Assembly: GCF_009905435.1 (NCBI RefSeq)
Contig: NZ_JAAAMT010000039.1
Span: forward strand, 1-45,707
From: Pseudomonas sp. R5(2019)
GTDB taxonomy: Bacteria; Pseudomonadota; Gammaproteobacteria; Pseudomonadales; Pseudomonadaceae
Direction of reading: 5' to 3'
Length of the DNA: 45,707 nucleotides
Position 1 is the stretch's first letter. The number at the start of each line of letters is the position of its first letter. Shown here one piece after another: positions 25,491 to 33,364 of the stretch. The translations under genes and the position numbers were made by a program. The notes beneath the pieces were generated by a model that saw only the letters and a list, made by a program, of their open reading frames with translations, searched no databases and was not told where the DNA came from.

Positions 25491-26075
25491 ATGAGCGCCA
25501 TTAAGATAACCGACGCCGCGCACGATTACCTGGCCGATCTGCTCTCCAAGCAGAACACTCCGGGCATCGGCATACGCATTTTCATTACCCAGCCTGGCAC
25601 CCAGTACGCCGAGACGTGCATCGCCTACTGCAAGCCAGGCGAAGAAAAGCCTGAAGATACCGCGCTGGGGCTGGCAAGCTTCACCGCCTATATCGATGCT
25701 GTCAGCGAGCCGTTCCTGGACGACGCCCTGGTCGACTACGCTACCGATCGCATGGGCGGCCAGCTGACCATCAAGGCACCGAATGCCAAGGTCCCGATGG
25801 TCAACGCCGACAGCCCGATCAACGAGCGTATCAACTACTACCTGCAAACCGAGATCAACCCCGGTCTTGCCAGCCACGGCGGCCAGGTCAGCCTGATCGA
25901 AGTGGTCGAGGATGGCATTGCTGTGTTGCAGTTCGGCGGTGGTTGCCAAGGCTGCGGCCAGGCCGACGTGACCCTGAGGGAAGGCATCGAGCGGACCTTG
26001 CTCGAGCGCATTCCCGAGCTCAAGGGCGTTCGCGATGTGACCGACCACTCGCAGAAAGAAAACGCTTACTACTAA
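25491..26075 (+). CDS. nfuA: Fe-S biogenesis protein NfuA
   Basis: A 194-residue carrier that receives and passes on [4Fe-4S] clusters, important under oxidative stress and low iron. The N-terminal half is a degenerate A-type domain (ITDAAHDYLADLLSKQN). The C-terminal Nfu domain has the cluster-binding Cys152 and Cys155 in GGCQGCGQADVTLREGIE. The ATG has AGGAA about 6 bases upstream. It is a single gene followed by a strong terminator. Confidence 0.96.
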   Translation: MSAIKITDAAHDYLADLLSKQNTPGIGIRIFITQPGTQYAETCIAYCKPGEEKPEDTALGLASFTAYIDAVSEPFLDDALVDYATDRMGGQLTIKAPNAKVPMVNADSPINERINYYLQTEINPGLASHGGQVSLIEVVEDGIAVLQFGGGCQGCGQADVTLREGIERTLLERIPELKGVRDVTDHSQKENAYY

Positions 26076-26097
26076 AGCGTTCGCTGCAGCTTCACTC

Positions 26098-26130
26098 AAA
26101 AAAACGGCGCCCCGTGAGCGCCGTTTTTTT
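26098..26130. terminator. Strong two-way terminator after nfuA
   Basis: A 13-base perfect stem (A-run plus CGGCGC at 26098-26110, its complement at 26118-26130) with a 7-base loop and T-runs in both directions. It lies between nfuA and the convergent DUF1272 gene. Confidence 0.9.
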
Positions 26131-26144
26131 ATGCGTGTCGATGG

Positions 26145-26396
26145 TCAGGCGCTGTGCGCCGGGCAGCCCTGGGGCTTGACGATGCGGTGGGTCGAGGCGG
26201 GGTTGTTGCGCAGCTTCTCGCCGACCCGCGGCGGGCGGGGCGTCAAGGCACCATCACAGTTGGGGCAGCGCCCGCGCAGCGTATTGTCGGCGCAGTCGCG
26301 GCAAAACGTGCATTCGAACGAGCAAATCATCGCGTCGGTGCTGTCACCCGGCAGCAAGGTTGCGCAGCATTCGCAGTGAGGGCGTAACTCAAGCAT
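26145..26396 (-). CDS. DUF1272 cysteine-rich protein
   Basis: An 83-residue zinc-ribbon-like protein of the DUF1272 family: MLELRPHCECCATLLPGDS, then ICSFECTFCRDCA and GRCPNCDGAL. Four CxxC-type pairs (CECC, CTFC with CADN, CPNC) should bind two metal ions. There is no catalytic motif and the function is unknown. It is convergent with nfuA and 65 bases downstream of cobM on the same strand. Confidence 0.85.
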   Translation of the reverse strand: MLELRPHCECCATLLPGDSTDAMICSFECTFCRDCADNTLRGRCPNCDGALTPRPPRVGEKLRNNPASTHRIVKPQGCPAHSA

Positions 26397-26461
26397 GGTG
26401 GTGTCCTTGGGGCGGTTGAACAGGCAGTGTGGCGCGTCGTCCGCCCGCCCGCAATGGTCGA

Positions 26462-27208
26462 TCAGGGCCGGTACAAATGGGCGTGGCCGGCCCGGTACAG
26501 GCTCGACTCGCAGAAGCTGTCCGCGGCCAGCACGCGCCCGACCAGAATCAGCGCCGTGCGCCGAAAGCCCTTGGCGCGGACTTTTTCCAGAATATCGTCA
26601 AGAGTGCCGGTCACCCAGTCCTGGTCCGGCCAGGTGGCCCGATGCACCACCGCAATGGGGCAGTCGCCACCGTAGTGTGGGCGAAGCTCGCCGAGGATCT
26701 TCTCCAGGTGCTGTACACCCAAATGGATGGCCATGGTCGCCTTGTGCTGCGCCAGGCTGTGCAATTCTTCGCCGGCAGGCATCGGCGATTTGTCGGCATA
26801 GCGGGTCAGGATCACGCTTTGGGAGATGTCAGGCAGTGTCAGTTCGATGCCCAGCAGAGCGGCGCTGGCCGCCGTGGCGGTGACGCCGGGGATGATTTCA
26901 TAGGGAATGCCCAGCGCCCGCAGGCAGCGGATCTGCTCGCCGATGGCGCCGTACAGGCTCGGGTCGCCGGAGTGTACGCGGGCCACGTCCTGACCTTTGA
27001 CGTGGGCCGCCTCAATGGCATTAATGATCTGCTGCAGATGCAGCTCGGCGCTGTTGATCACCTGTTCGGCCTGATGGCCTTCCAGCACCGCGGTCGGGAC
27101 CAATGAACCTGCATAGATGATCACCGGGCAACTGCGAATCAAGCGTTGACCCTTGACCGTGATCAGCTCTGCATCGCCCGGGCCTGCACCAATGAAGTAG
27201 ACGGTCAT
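26462..27208 (-). CDS. cobM: Precorrin-4 C11-methyltransferase CobM
   Basis: A 248-residue AdoMet-dependent methyltransferase of the tetrapyrrole methylase fold that makes precorrin-5 in aerobic cobalamin synthesis. Motifs: MTVYFIGAGPGDAELITVKG at the start, VHSGDPSLYGAIGEQ, IIPGVTATAASAALLG and VVHRATWPDQ. It is the last gene of the riboswitch-controlled cbtB-cbtA-cobE-cobM unit, 79 bases after cobE. Confidence 0.93.
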   Translation of the reverse strand: MTVYFIGAGPGDAELITVKGQRLIRSCPVIIYAGSLVPTAVLEGHQAEQVINSAELHLQQIINAIEAAHVKGQDVARVHSGDPSLYGAIGEQIRCLRALGIPYEIIPGVTATAASAALLGIELTLPDISQSVILTRYADKSPMPAGEELHSLAQHKATMAIHLGVQHLEKILGELRPHYGGDCPIAVVHRATWPDQDWVTGTLDDILEKVRAKGFRRTALILVGRVLAADSFCESSLYRAGHAHLYRP

Positions 27209-27287
27209 ACGGATGTCCTGCAGAAGGGAGTAAAAGGCCGGCTGCTTGAAAATAATTCAAGTAGCGAGGTCGTCATAGAGGGGATTA

Positions 27288-27695
27288 TCAGCGCGATTGA
27301 GCCAGGCTTGCCAATGCCACGGTCGCTTGGGTGATCTTTTGCCGGGCGCCGATCAGGCGAGGGGGAGTACCGAAGCACTGCCGGGCAAGGGCCAGTGCGG
27401 CACTTTCAGCGACGCCATGGCAGCCAGTGCGGGCAAAGGCAATCGCCGACCGGTGGCTGAGCATTGGCTCGAAGGCGTTCAACTGATCGGCGCTGAAAAA
27501 AAACAGCGGCACATCCAATTGCCGAGCCAGGGCCAGCAGGCCCGGCTCTTCGCGCTTGAGGTCGATGCTGGCCAACCCCGCGAGGTTGGCCGGCGTCAAA
27601 CCGGCGGCTTTGAGTGCCTGTTCAAGCAGGTTGCCCAGCGCATCGGCCGGGCAACCCCGCTGACAGCCGAGCCCGGCCACCACTTGAGGTTGCAT
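27288..27695 (-). CDS. cobE: Cobalamin biosynthesis protein CobE
   Basis: A 135-residue protein like the C-terminal domain of CbiG: VVAGLGCQRGCPADAL, LASIDLKREEPGLLALA, FFFSADQL and GCHGVAESAALALA. CobE is needed in the aerobic B12 pathway but its exact step is debated. The ATG overlaps the cbtA stop by one base (TGATG), so it is coupled to cbtA; an earlier in-frame start inside cbtA is less likely. Confidence 0.88.
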   Translation of the reverse strand: MQPQVVAGLGCQRGCPADALGNLLEQALKAAGLTPANLAGLASIDLKREEPGLLALARQLDVPLFFFSADQLNAFEPMLSHRSAIAFARTGCHGVAESAALALARQCFGTPPRLIGARQKITQATVALASLAQSR

Positions 27696-28387
27696 CAGGC
27701 CTTGCCGGGACGGCGGAACAGCCAGGCGCACGCCAGGCCCAGCGCCAGCCAGAACAGCGCGTTGGTGACCAGGGACGCAATCTTGAACTCAGCTACGAGC
27801 GCTTCGGGTGCCAGCATTTCGTGGATGTCTGGTTGCGGCGCGCCCATTACATGAGGTGCGACCAGCAGCACAGCGCCGACCACTTTGAGCAGCCAGTTCT
27901 TGCCGAAGACGATCAGCGCCAGGCCAACCGCGGTAGAAGCGGCGGTACCGATCCACCAGAATTGGCGCAGGGCCAGGTCAGCGGCGGCGGTGCCAGGCAG
28001 TTCCGGCGGCAGGCCCAGGGTTGGTGCCAGGACGAACACGGCGAAACCGGCCAGGCCCCAGAGCAGGCCTTCAGCCGTGCGGCCAGGGGCGCGCAGGGTG
28101 AAGAGGGCGGCCAGCATCAGCGCAAATCCAACAGCAACCACCAGGTTGCCACCGGTGGTGGACAGCACGCGCTGCCAGCCGTCTTCCGGCGACCAGGCTT
28201 GCGCATCGTGGCTGTGAGCGGCGGTGCCTTCGGCGTGCTCATGGGCAACTTCGTTGGCAGGTGCCGCGTTTTCATAAGTTTCGGCCTGAAGAATCAGCGG
28301 TGCCACCCAGAAGCTTTGCAGCAGGGTCAGAAACAGGGCAGCGAGCAACCCGCCAAAGCAAGCGGTGCGAGCAATACGCTTGATCAT
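27695..28387 (-). CDS. cbtA: Cobalt transporter subunit CbtA
   Basis: A 230-residue inner-membrane protein with about five or six helices. After the first helix comes a histidine-rich loop (HEHAEGTAAHSHDAQ), a likely metal-catching site, then GLPPELPGTAAADLALRQFWW, typical of the CbtA family. It is predicted to import cobalt for B12 synthesis. The start is ATG 28387. The frame is open back to 28858 but that part is the riboswitch, so the longer frame is false. It follows cbtB by 11 bases. Confidence 0.9.
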   Translation of the reverse strand: MIKRIARTACFGGLLAALFLTLLQSFWVAPLILQAETYENAAPANEVAHEHAEGTAAHSHDAQAWSPEDGWQRVLSTTGGNLVVAVGFALMLAALFTLRAPGRTAEGLLWGLAGFAVFVLAPTLGLPPELPGTAAADLALRQFWWIGTAASTAVGLALIVFGKNWLLKVVGAVLLVAPHVMGAPQPDIHEMLAPEALVAEFKIASLVTNALFWLALGLACAWLFRRPGKA

Positions 28388-28398
28388 GTCGGCTGTTC

Positions 28399-28590
28399 TC
28401 AGTGGCACGGGAAGGCGGCGCTGTGACGGGTATCGTGCGCGGCGTTGTGAACGGCTTCGATATGCGAGAACCCGGCGAAGTACACCAGCCAAGCGCCCAG
28501 GATGGCGGCGCTGAACGCAACGACAAGGCGTTGGGTCTGGGTGGAGGTGACCGCGGCGGTACGGTTGTGGTTGGCGGTAGTGATGGGCAT
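28399..28590 (-). CDS. cbtB: Cobalt transporter subunit CbtB
   Basis: A 63-residue protein with one membrane helix (LVVAFSAAILGAWLVYFAG) and a C-terminal histidine cluster (HIEAVHNAAHDTRHSAAF, ending PCH) expected to bind cobalt. Start ATG 28590 has GAGGGA upstream. CbtB and CbtA are a known pair under B12 riboswitch control. It is the first gene of the unit. Confidence 0.9.
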   Translation of the reverse strand: MPITTANHNRTAAVTSTQTQRLVVAFSAAILGAWLVYFAGFSHIEAVHNAAHDTRHSAAFPCH

Positions 28591-28689
28591 GGCGCTTCCC
28601 TCTTTGCTGTGATCGGGGTGGCCATGCGCAAACAACCCCGCAGGCCAAAGCCTGGAGGTTGCAACAGCGCCCGCCCACCGCGGGTTGTG

Positions 28690-28900
28690 TCAGATCTGGA
28701 TCGGGCCGGTCTCCGGGCTTGCGAGGGACCATTGAGTGACATGGCCTGCAAGAATCACCTTCCCATGCCGGACTGCTGGCACAGTGGATCTGATTCTTCT
28801 CTCGCTTACCGTTGCGGGGGCAGCGCCGGAATTGCCTGGCTTCAAGGGCCTGGCTCACCGGTTTCCCGTTTCACCCTGTAAAAGGGCACCCGAACGAAGG
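28690..28900 (-). ncRNA. Cobalamin riboswitch
   Basis: On the minus strand the order of conserved blocks is that of the cobalamin riboswitch: GGTGCCC (28890-28884), GGGAAACCGGTGA, the B12 box GCTGCCCCCGCAACGGTAAG (near 28824-28805), CCACTGTGCC, GGGAAGG, and AAGCCCGGAGACCGGCC (28720-28704). About 110 bases then lead to cbtB. B12 binding should switch off cbtB-cbtA-cobE-cobM. Confidence 0.95.
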
Positions 28901-28961
28901 CGTTAGGAGAGCATGGCGGGGGTGGCTGCGTCAATTTTAGTGACAGGATTTTTCAAGGGCT

Positions 28962-29048
28962 GTAGGAGCCGAGCTCGCTCGCGATGGCATCACCACGGTC
29001 TACCCTGTGCACCGCGTCGCCCACATCGCGAGCGAGCTCGGCTCCTAC
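28962..29048. repeat. REPIN-type inverted REP pair
   Basis: GTAGGAGCCGAGCTCGCTCG and the following CGATG are repeated in inverted order at the right end (ending GAGCTCGGCTCCTAC), 87 bases in all. It lies between the riboswitch and the end of the hybrid kinase gene. The 28591-29105 gap otherwise holds only the cbtB leader. Confidence 0.8.
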
Positions 29049-29105
29049 ATAGATGCGGATTTGTACAAGTCAAATGGATGAGAGGAATGCGCCGATGGAT
29101 AGCCT

Positions 29106-31139
29106 TCAGCGCAGTGTGCCGATCATCTCGGCGACCTTGGCCGCCAATAATTCAACGGCGAAGGGTTTGCTGATCATTTGCATGCCGGGGTCGAGGAAGC
29201 CGGCGCGTACCGCCGCATGCTCGGCGTAGCCGGTGATAAACAGCACCCGCAGGCCCGGGCGCAACTGCCGGGCAATTTCCGCCAGTTGCCGGCCATTCAT
29301 GCCGGGCAGGCCGACATCGCTGATCATCAAGTCGATCCGCTGTTCGCCATTGAGGATCGGGATGGCCGCGTCGGCATTGGCGGCCTCAAGGTAGGCATAG
29401 CCCATCTCGGTCAAGACCTCGCCGACCAGCAGGCGCACGGCGGAGTCATCCTCGACGACCAACACGGTTTGGCCCTTGAGCGCCGGGGTCGGGGTGTGTT
29501 TCACCTTGACCTGTGCGGGTAGCTGTTCACCGAGCAGGCGCGGCAGAAACAGGCTGACGGTAGTGCCTTTGCCAACCTGGCTCTGGATCGCTGTATGGCC
29601 ACGGGACTGCTGGGTGAAACCGTAGATCATCGACAGGCCCAGGCCGGTGCCCTGGCCGATGGGTTTGGTGGTGAAGAAGGGGTCGAACGCGCGGTTGATG
29701 ATGCTTTGCGGCATCCCGCAGCCATCGTCGCTGACACTGAGCATCACGTAGTCACCGGCTCTCAAGTTGGCCTGGGTGCGGCTGTAGTTGTCGTCCAGGT
29801 GGCGGTTTTCCGTACGTACAGTCAAGTGGCCACCGTTGGGCATGGCATCTCGGGCATTGATGACCAGGTTGAGCAGGGCGCTTTCCAGTTGGTTGGGGTC
29901 GGCTTCCGCCACCCAGAGGTTGTCGTTGAGTGAAAGCCTCAATTCAACGCTCTCATTGAGGCTGCGTTGCAGCAGTTCGGCCATGGAGTTGACAAGCTGG
30001 TTTACCTCCACTGGCCGTGCATCCAGCGATTGGCGCCGGGAAAAGGCCAGCAAACGGTGGGTCAGGGCGGCCGCGCGGTTGGCCGAGGTGACGCCCATTT
30101 CGATCAGCCCGGCCAGATCCTCGAGGCGGCCGCGCGCCAGGCGCCTGCGGATCAGTTCCAGGCTGCCGATGATGCCGGTCAGCATATTGTTGAAGTCGTG
30201 GGCGATACCGCCGGTGAGTTGGCCAACCGCTTCCATTTTTTGCGCCTGGCGCAGGGCCTCTTCGTTCTGGCGGATTTGCACAGTGCGCTCTTCGATCTGC
30301 TGTTCAAGGTTCTCGTTCAGGCGCCGCAGTTGCTCCTCGGCTTGTTTGCGTTCAGTGATATCCGACGATACCCCGACCAGCGCAATGACCTCGCCATCGG
30401 TCTTGCGGATAGCGCGCGCACGCACATCCACCCAGTTCAGCGAGCCATCGGGCCAGACATTGCGGAACTGGGTGATGTAATCGGCGCCACAGTCCAGGCT
30501 GTGCCGAAGCGACTCCTGCATCATCGACTGATCATCTGGGTACACGCTATTGAGCCAGTCCGAGTAGTTGAACGTTTCATGCTCGGCGCGGCCAAAGTGG
30601 GATTTGCTCAAGGTCGAGCAGTCCAGTACCCGCTTTTCGCGGCTCAGTGTCCAGGTGCCCAGGCGCCCGGCGGTCAGGGCGTTCTGCAGACGCTGTTCGC
30701 TTTCACTCAAATCCTGCAGGCGGTCGCGGGCCTCGTATTGCCGACGGCGGCTGCGAATGGCGGTGGTCACAAGGCTGAGCAGGGTCGCCGGGTGAAACGG
30801 GCGCTCGAGAAACGAGACGTTGCCCAGTTGCAGGGACACGCCATCGCCAGGCGAAGGGCCCACATCGCGTTGGGTCATCAGCACAATCGGCAAGTCCGAC
30901 CAGGTCGGTTGCTGGCTCAGGTAAATGCGCAGCGGCTTGAGGTCGACCCCATGCAAGGCTTCATTGGCGATCAACGCCATGCCGGCACCTTCCTGAACCG
31001 CGCGGCACAGATCCTCGAAGTCGCTGGCGATGACCGCCGCGAAGCCGGCTTCGTTCAGCAGCATGGCGGCGATCTGGCTGTCGCGGCCCAAGGGCGCCAG
31101 AATCACCGCGCGTTCGGGTGCGCCGCGCAGGTCGGTCAT
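29106..31139 (-). CDS. PAS-domain hybrid histidine kinase with a C-terminal receiver
   Basis: A 677-residue cytoplasmic kinase with no membrane helix. In order: an N-terminal receiver-like domain that has lost the phospho-Asp (ALIANEALHG where Asp is expected), a short coiled coil, a PAS domain with PAC (GTWTLSREKRVL to VGVSSDITERK), a coiled coil, a HisKA domain (GGIAHDFNNMLTGIIGS), an HATPase domain (DDGCGMPQSI, GTGLGLSMIYG), and a true receiver (VVEDDSAVRLL, DLMISDVGLPGMNG). I chose ATG 31139, which overlaps the stop of the truncated KaiC-like gene as ATGA. A longer open frame upstream is only the shadow of that gene. The usual partner of such kinases, a KaiC-like ATPase, is broken here. 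Confidence 0.88.
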   Translation of the reverse strand: MTDLRGAPERAVILAPLGRDSQIAAMLLNEAGFAAVIASDFEDLCRAVQEGAGMALIANEALHGVDLKPLRIYLSQQPTWSDLPIVLMTQRDVGPSPGDGVSLQLGNVSFLERPFHPATLLSLVTTAIRSRRRQYEARDRLQDLSESEQRLQNALTAGRLGTWTLSREKRVLDCSTLSKSHFGRAEHETFNYSDWLNSVYPDDQSMMQESLRHSLDCGADYITQFRNVWPDGSLNWVDVRARAIRKTDGEVIALVGVSSDITERKQAEEQLRRLNENLEQQIEERTVQIRQNEEALRQAQKMEAVGQLTGGIAHDFNNMLTGIIGSLELIRRRLARGRLEDLAGLIEMGVTSANRAAALTHRLLAFSRRQSLDARPVEVNQLVNSMAELLQRSLNESVELRLSLNDNLWVAEADPNQLESALLNLVINARDAMPNGGHLTVRTENRHLDDNYSRTQANLRAGDYVMLSVSDDGCGMPQSIINRAFDPFFTTKPIGQGTGLGLSMIYGFTQQSRGHTAIQSQVGKGTTVSLFLPRLLGEQLPAQVKVKHTPTPALKGQTVLVVEDDSAVRLLVGEVLTEMGYAYLEAANADAAIPILNGEQRIDLMISDVGLPGMNGRQLAEIARQLRPGLRVLFITGYAEHAAVRAGFLDPGMQMISKPFAVELLAAKVAEMIGTLR

Positions 31140-31342
31140 ATGTCCAGTTCCCGGGACGTTTCCGACAGGGTGATGTACAGCGTGCGCTCGCCCTGCGCGG
31201 CGCCTTCGAGCAAAAACTGCAGGGCGATGGTGGTCTTGCCGGCACCGGGTTGGCCTTCCAGTAGAAAGATATGTCCGCGGGCCAGGCCACCGGCGAGTAT
31301 ATCGTCCAGACCGCTGATCCCGGTGGGGGCTCTGTCTGTCAT
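31136..31342 (-). pseudogene. KaiC/RadA-like ATPase cut to 68 residues
   Basis: From ATG 31342 (GGAG 9 bases upstream) the product reads MTDRAPTGISGLDDILAGGL, then GHIFLLEGQPGAGKTTIALQ with an intact Walker A, then LYITLSETSRELDI and a TGA. Family members continue for some 400 more residues with Walker B and usually a second ATPase domain, all absent. The last residues end in ATGA overlapping the kinase start, as the full-length gene would, so an internal in-frame deletion probably joined the N-terminus to the last codons. The ribosome site and overlap are kept, so a short peptide may still be made. Confidence 0.7.
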
Positions 31343-31442
31343 CAACGTGGCTCCTCGAATGGCCGAAGGGGCAGGCATCGATGCGCTGCTTTATCACTTG
31401 ACCATGGGCGAAGAACGCGGTTCCACGTAGTTTACGATCGGT

Positions 31443-32498
31443 TCAGAGACCTTGTTGCAGGGCGGGATCGTCCGGGTTCTGCTGTTCAAGCTCGGCTTGC
31501 AACACTTGGACGTTCTGCAACTGCCCGGTTTCTTTCCAGTACTCGATCAACAGCACGCGTGCCTTGCGGTTGGCGGGTTGGCGACGAAGGATATCCTCGA
31601 GCTGCTGCTGGGCCGGGCCGATCAGATCCAGGCTGTGCAGGCTGATAGCCAGGGTGTAGCGGTAGTCGTTGTTGTCCGGCGCCAGCTCCAGTGCGCGGGC
31701 GAAGGCGAGGAGGGCATATTCGCTCTGATCGTGGTGCAGCAGCCAGAGGCCCAGTTCCTGCTGCAGAAAGGCCGAATCGGGGTGACGGGTCAATTGATCG
31801 GCCAGCACCTGACGGGCCTGGTCGGCCAGGCCTTGGCGGTCCAGCAGCTGAACCTGGGTGGCGATGGCTTGAAGGTTATCCGGGTCAAGCTTCAGCGCTC
31901 GCGCCAGCGCCTCGCTGGCGGGGGGGAAGTCGCCGTCGTGCAGATACAGGCGGGCCAGTTGCAATTGAGCGGAGCTGCTCTGGGTTTGAGCCTGCAAGAA
32001 TTGTTTGTATTCATCCAGCACCTTGTCCAGGGGGGCGGAATACAAGCCCAGGTCAACGGCATTCAGGCCGAGCAGCGCGCGCGTGGCAGCGAAGCGAATG
32101 GCTTGTTCCTGATCGTCGAGCAACGGCCCCAGCAGCAGGCTGCGTTGCGGGCCGGGGACCAGGCCATGGATGCTGTCGATCGCCGCCAGACGCACCTCGG
32201 CGGACGGGTTGGCCAGGTCCGCATCGGCCAGTTTCAGGGCCTGGGGGCTGGGGTAGTTGGGCAATTGCACCAACAGGGCGATGCGCCGCTTCGGGGTCAG
32301 GTCGGTGCGCGCCAGTTGCTGGTACAGCACCCGCGCAGCGCCGGGCTGGCCGTTGCGTGCCTGGTCCAGGGATTTGCTGTAGCTGTGTTTGAGCGATTGC
32401 ACAGGCTGGGGCGTGTCGTCACGCAGCATAGAGCTGCCCAGGCCCAGCACGATCAACACGGCAAGGCCTATGGCAACGTAGCGCAAAGCATTGGACAT
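31443..32498 (-). CDS. TPR-repeat membrane-anchored protein
   Basis: A 351-residue protein with an N-terminal membrane anchor (ALRYVAIGLAVLIVLGLG), then a helical HEAT-like part (about 60-160; LADADLANPSAEVRLAAIDS, LLDDQEQAIRFAATRALLG), then tetratricopeptide repeats (about 185-350; LQLARLYLHDGDFPPASEAL, LDPDNLQAI, LELAPDNNDYRYTLA). Such proteins scaffold complexes at the membrane, and the role here is unknown. I chose ATG 32498; the open frame further upstream is not protein-like. It lies 127 bases after the glycine-rich membrane protein gene on the same strand. Confidence 0.75.
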   Translation of the reverse strand: MSNALRYVAIGLAVLIVLGLGSSMLRDDTPQPVQSLKHSYSKSLDQARNGQPGAARVLYQQLARTDLTPKRRIALLVQLPNYPSPQALKLADADLANPSAEVRLAAIDSIHGLVPGPQRSLLLGPLLDDQEQAIRFAATRALLGLNAVDLGLYSAPLDKVLDEYKQFLQAQTQSSSAQLQLARLYLHDGDFPPASEALARALKLDPDNLQAIATQVQLLDRQGLADQARQVLADQLTRHPDSAFLQQELGLWLLHHDQSEYALLAFARALELAPDNNDYRYTLAISLHSLDLIGPAQQQLEDILRRQPANRKARVLLIEYWKETGQLQNVQVLQAELEQQNPDDPALQQGL

Positions 32499-32625
32499 GA
32501 AGGGTTCCGAAGCGCGTCGAAGGGGGTCAGCTTCGGTCAGACCGAGTTGAGAGTCAAACGTCTCATGGTCTGGCAAGAAAATTCCGACCTCGGCGGGTGA
32601 TGATCCCGCCGAACTGTCGGAAGGT

Positions 32626-32913
32626 TTACTTGGCCGCGAATTTGGCGCTGAGGGTGCAGGCAAGGAACGACAGCAGCGCACCGCCCGCGCCGCCGCCGAG
32701 CACATTGGCGAGGATCGCCGAGACGTCCAGCGGCCCATTGGTAATGGCCGTGGAATCGCCCACAAAGACCGCCAGCAATTGGCCGACGACCACGCCGCCA
32801 ACCGCACCGAAGATCGAGTTCAAGACCGGTCCCAGGTTCTGTTTGCTGAAACCGGCGAAATTGCCGCCAACGACGCCGCTTATCAATTGAAGTGCGAGGG
32901 TAATGAAGTCCAT
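32626..32913 (-). CDS. Glycine-rich small membrane protein, 95 residues
   Basis: A 95-residue hydrophobic protein rich in glycine: QLISGVVGGNFAGF, then SIFGAVGGVVVGQLLAVF, then ILANVLGGGAGGALLSFLA. Repeated small-residue spacings (GxxxG type) suggest tightly packed helices, like a glycine zipper. There is no signal peptide or enzyme motif and I do not recognise a named family. It lies just upstream of the TPR protein on the same strand and may be its partner, perhaps as an oligomeric membrane component. An in-frame earlier start at 32979 lacks support. Confidence 0.65.
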   Translation of the reverse strand: MDFITLALQLISGVVGGNFAGFSKQNLGPVLNSIFGAVGGVVVGQLLAVFVGDSTAITNGPLDVSAILANVLGGGAGGALLSFLACTLSAKFAAK

Positions 32914-33095
32914 CGTGAATCCCTTTTTTGCGTTGAGTGGAGGGTCTGTCGCGCAGGCCCGTTTCCGTTCAAACGACACTCGACTGCCCAGGGTCGTCAG
33001 GTTTGCCCGGTTATCGTCTTACAAGCGGCGGGGAGATGGATACTGTCAGAAATGACAGGAGGGGTTACCGGAACACCTTGCTGGGGTATGGTTTT

Positions 33096-33248
33096 GTAGG
33101 AGCGGACCTGGCCGCGATGGGTCGCGCAGCGGCCCCTTAGACCAGTGACATCTGCGACTCAGCTTGCGAGTGCAGGTGGTATCAGAATCGCCGGGGCCGC
33201 TTCGCAGCCCATCGCGGCCAGGCCGGGACGCCGGACCGCCGCTCCGAC
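33096..33248. repeat. REP-type inverted repeat
   Basis: GTAGGAGCGGACCTGGCCGC, CGATGGG and GCGGCCCC on the left are mirrored on the right (GGGGCCGC, CCCATCGCGGCCAGG, CGCTCCGAC) around a ~65-base centre. It is more diverged than the other REP pairs. It fills the middle of the 450-base gap 32914-33364; I see no gene in the rest of that gap. Confidence 0.7.
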
Positions 33249-33364
33249 AATAGCTGCGGAGTGGTTCGAATGGACGATGTCGCGAATATCACAACACGTC
33301 AGGATTTCTTCGCACATTCGTCCACGCTAGCCGTTGCAGCGAAATACCATTCAATGGAGCCAAC

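Noticed and set aside
28388..28858. Long N-terminal extension of cbtA
   Set aside because: The sequence is the cobalamin riboswitch and cbtB region; the true start with CbtA-like residues is ATG 28387.
31140..31397. N-terminal extension of the PAS kinase into the KaiC-like remnant
   Set aside because: The residues are an Arg/His-rich shadow of the KaiC frame; ATG 31139 overlaps the KaiC stop as ATGA, the usual coupled start.
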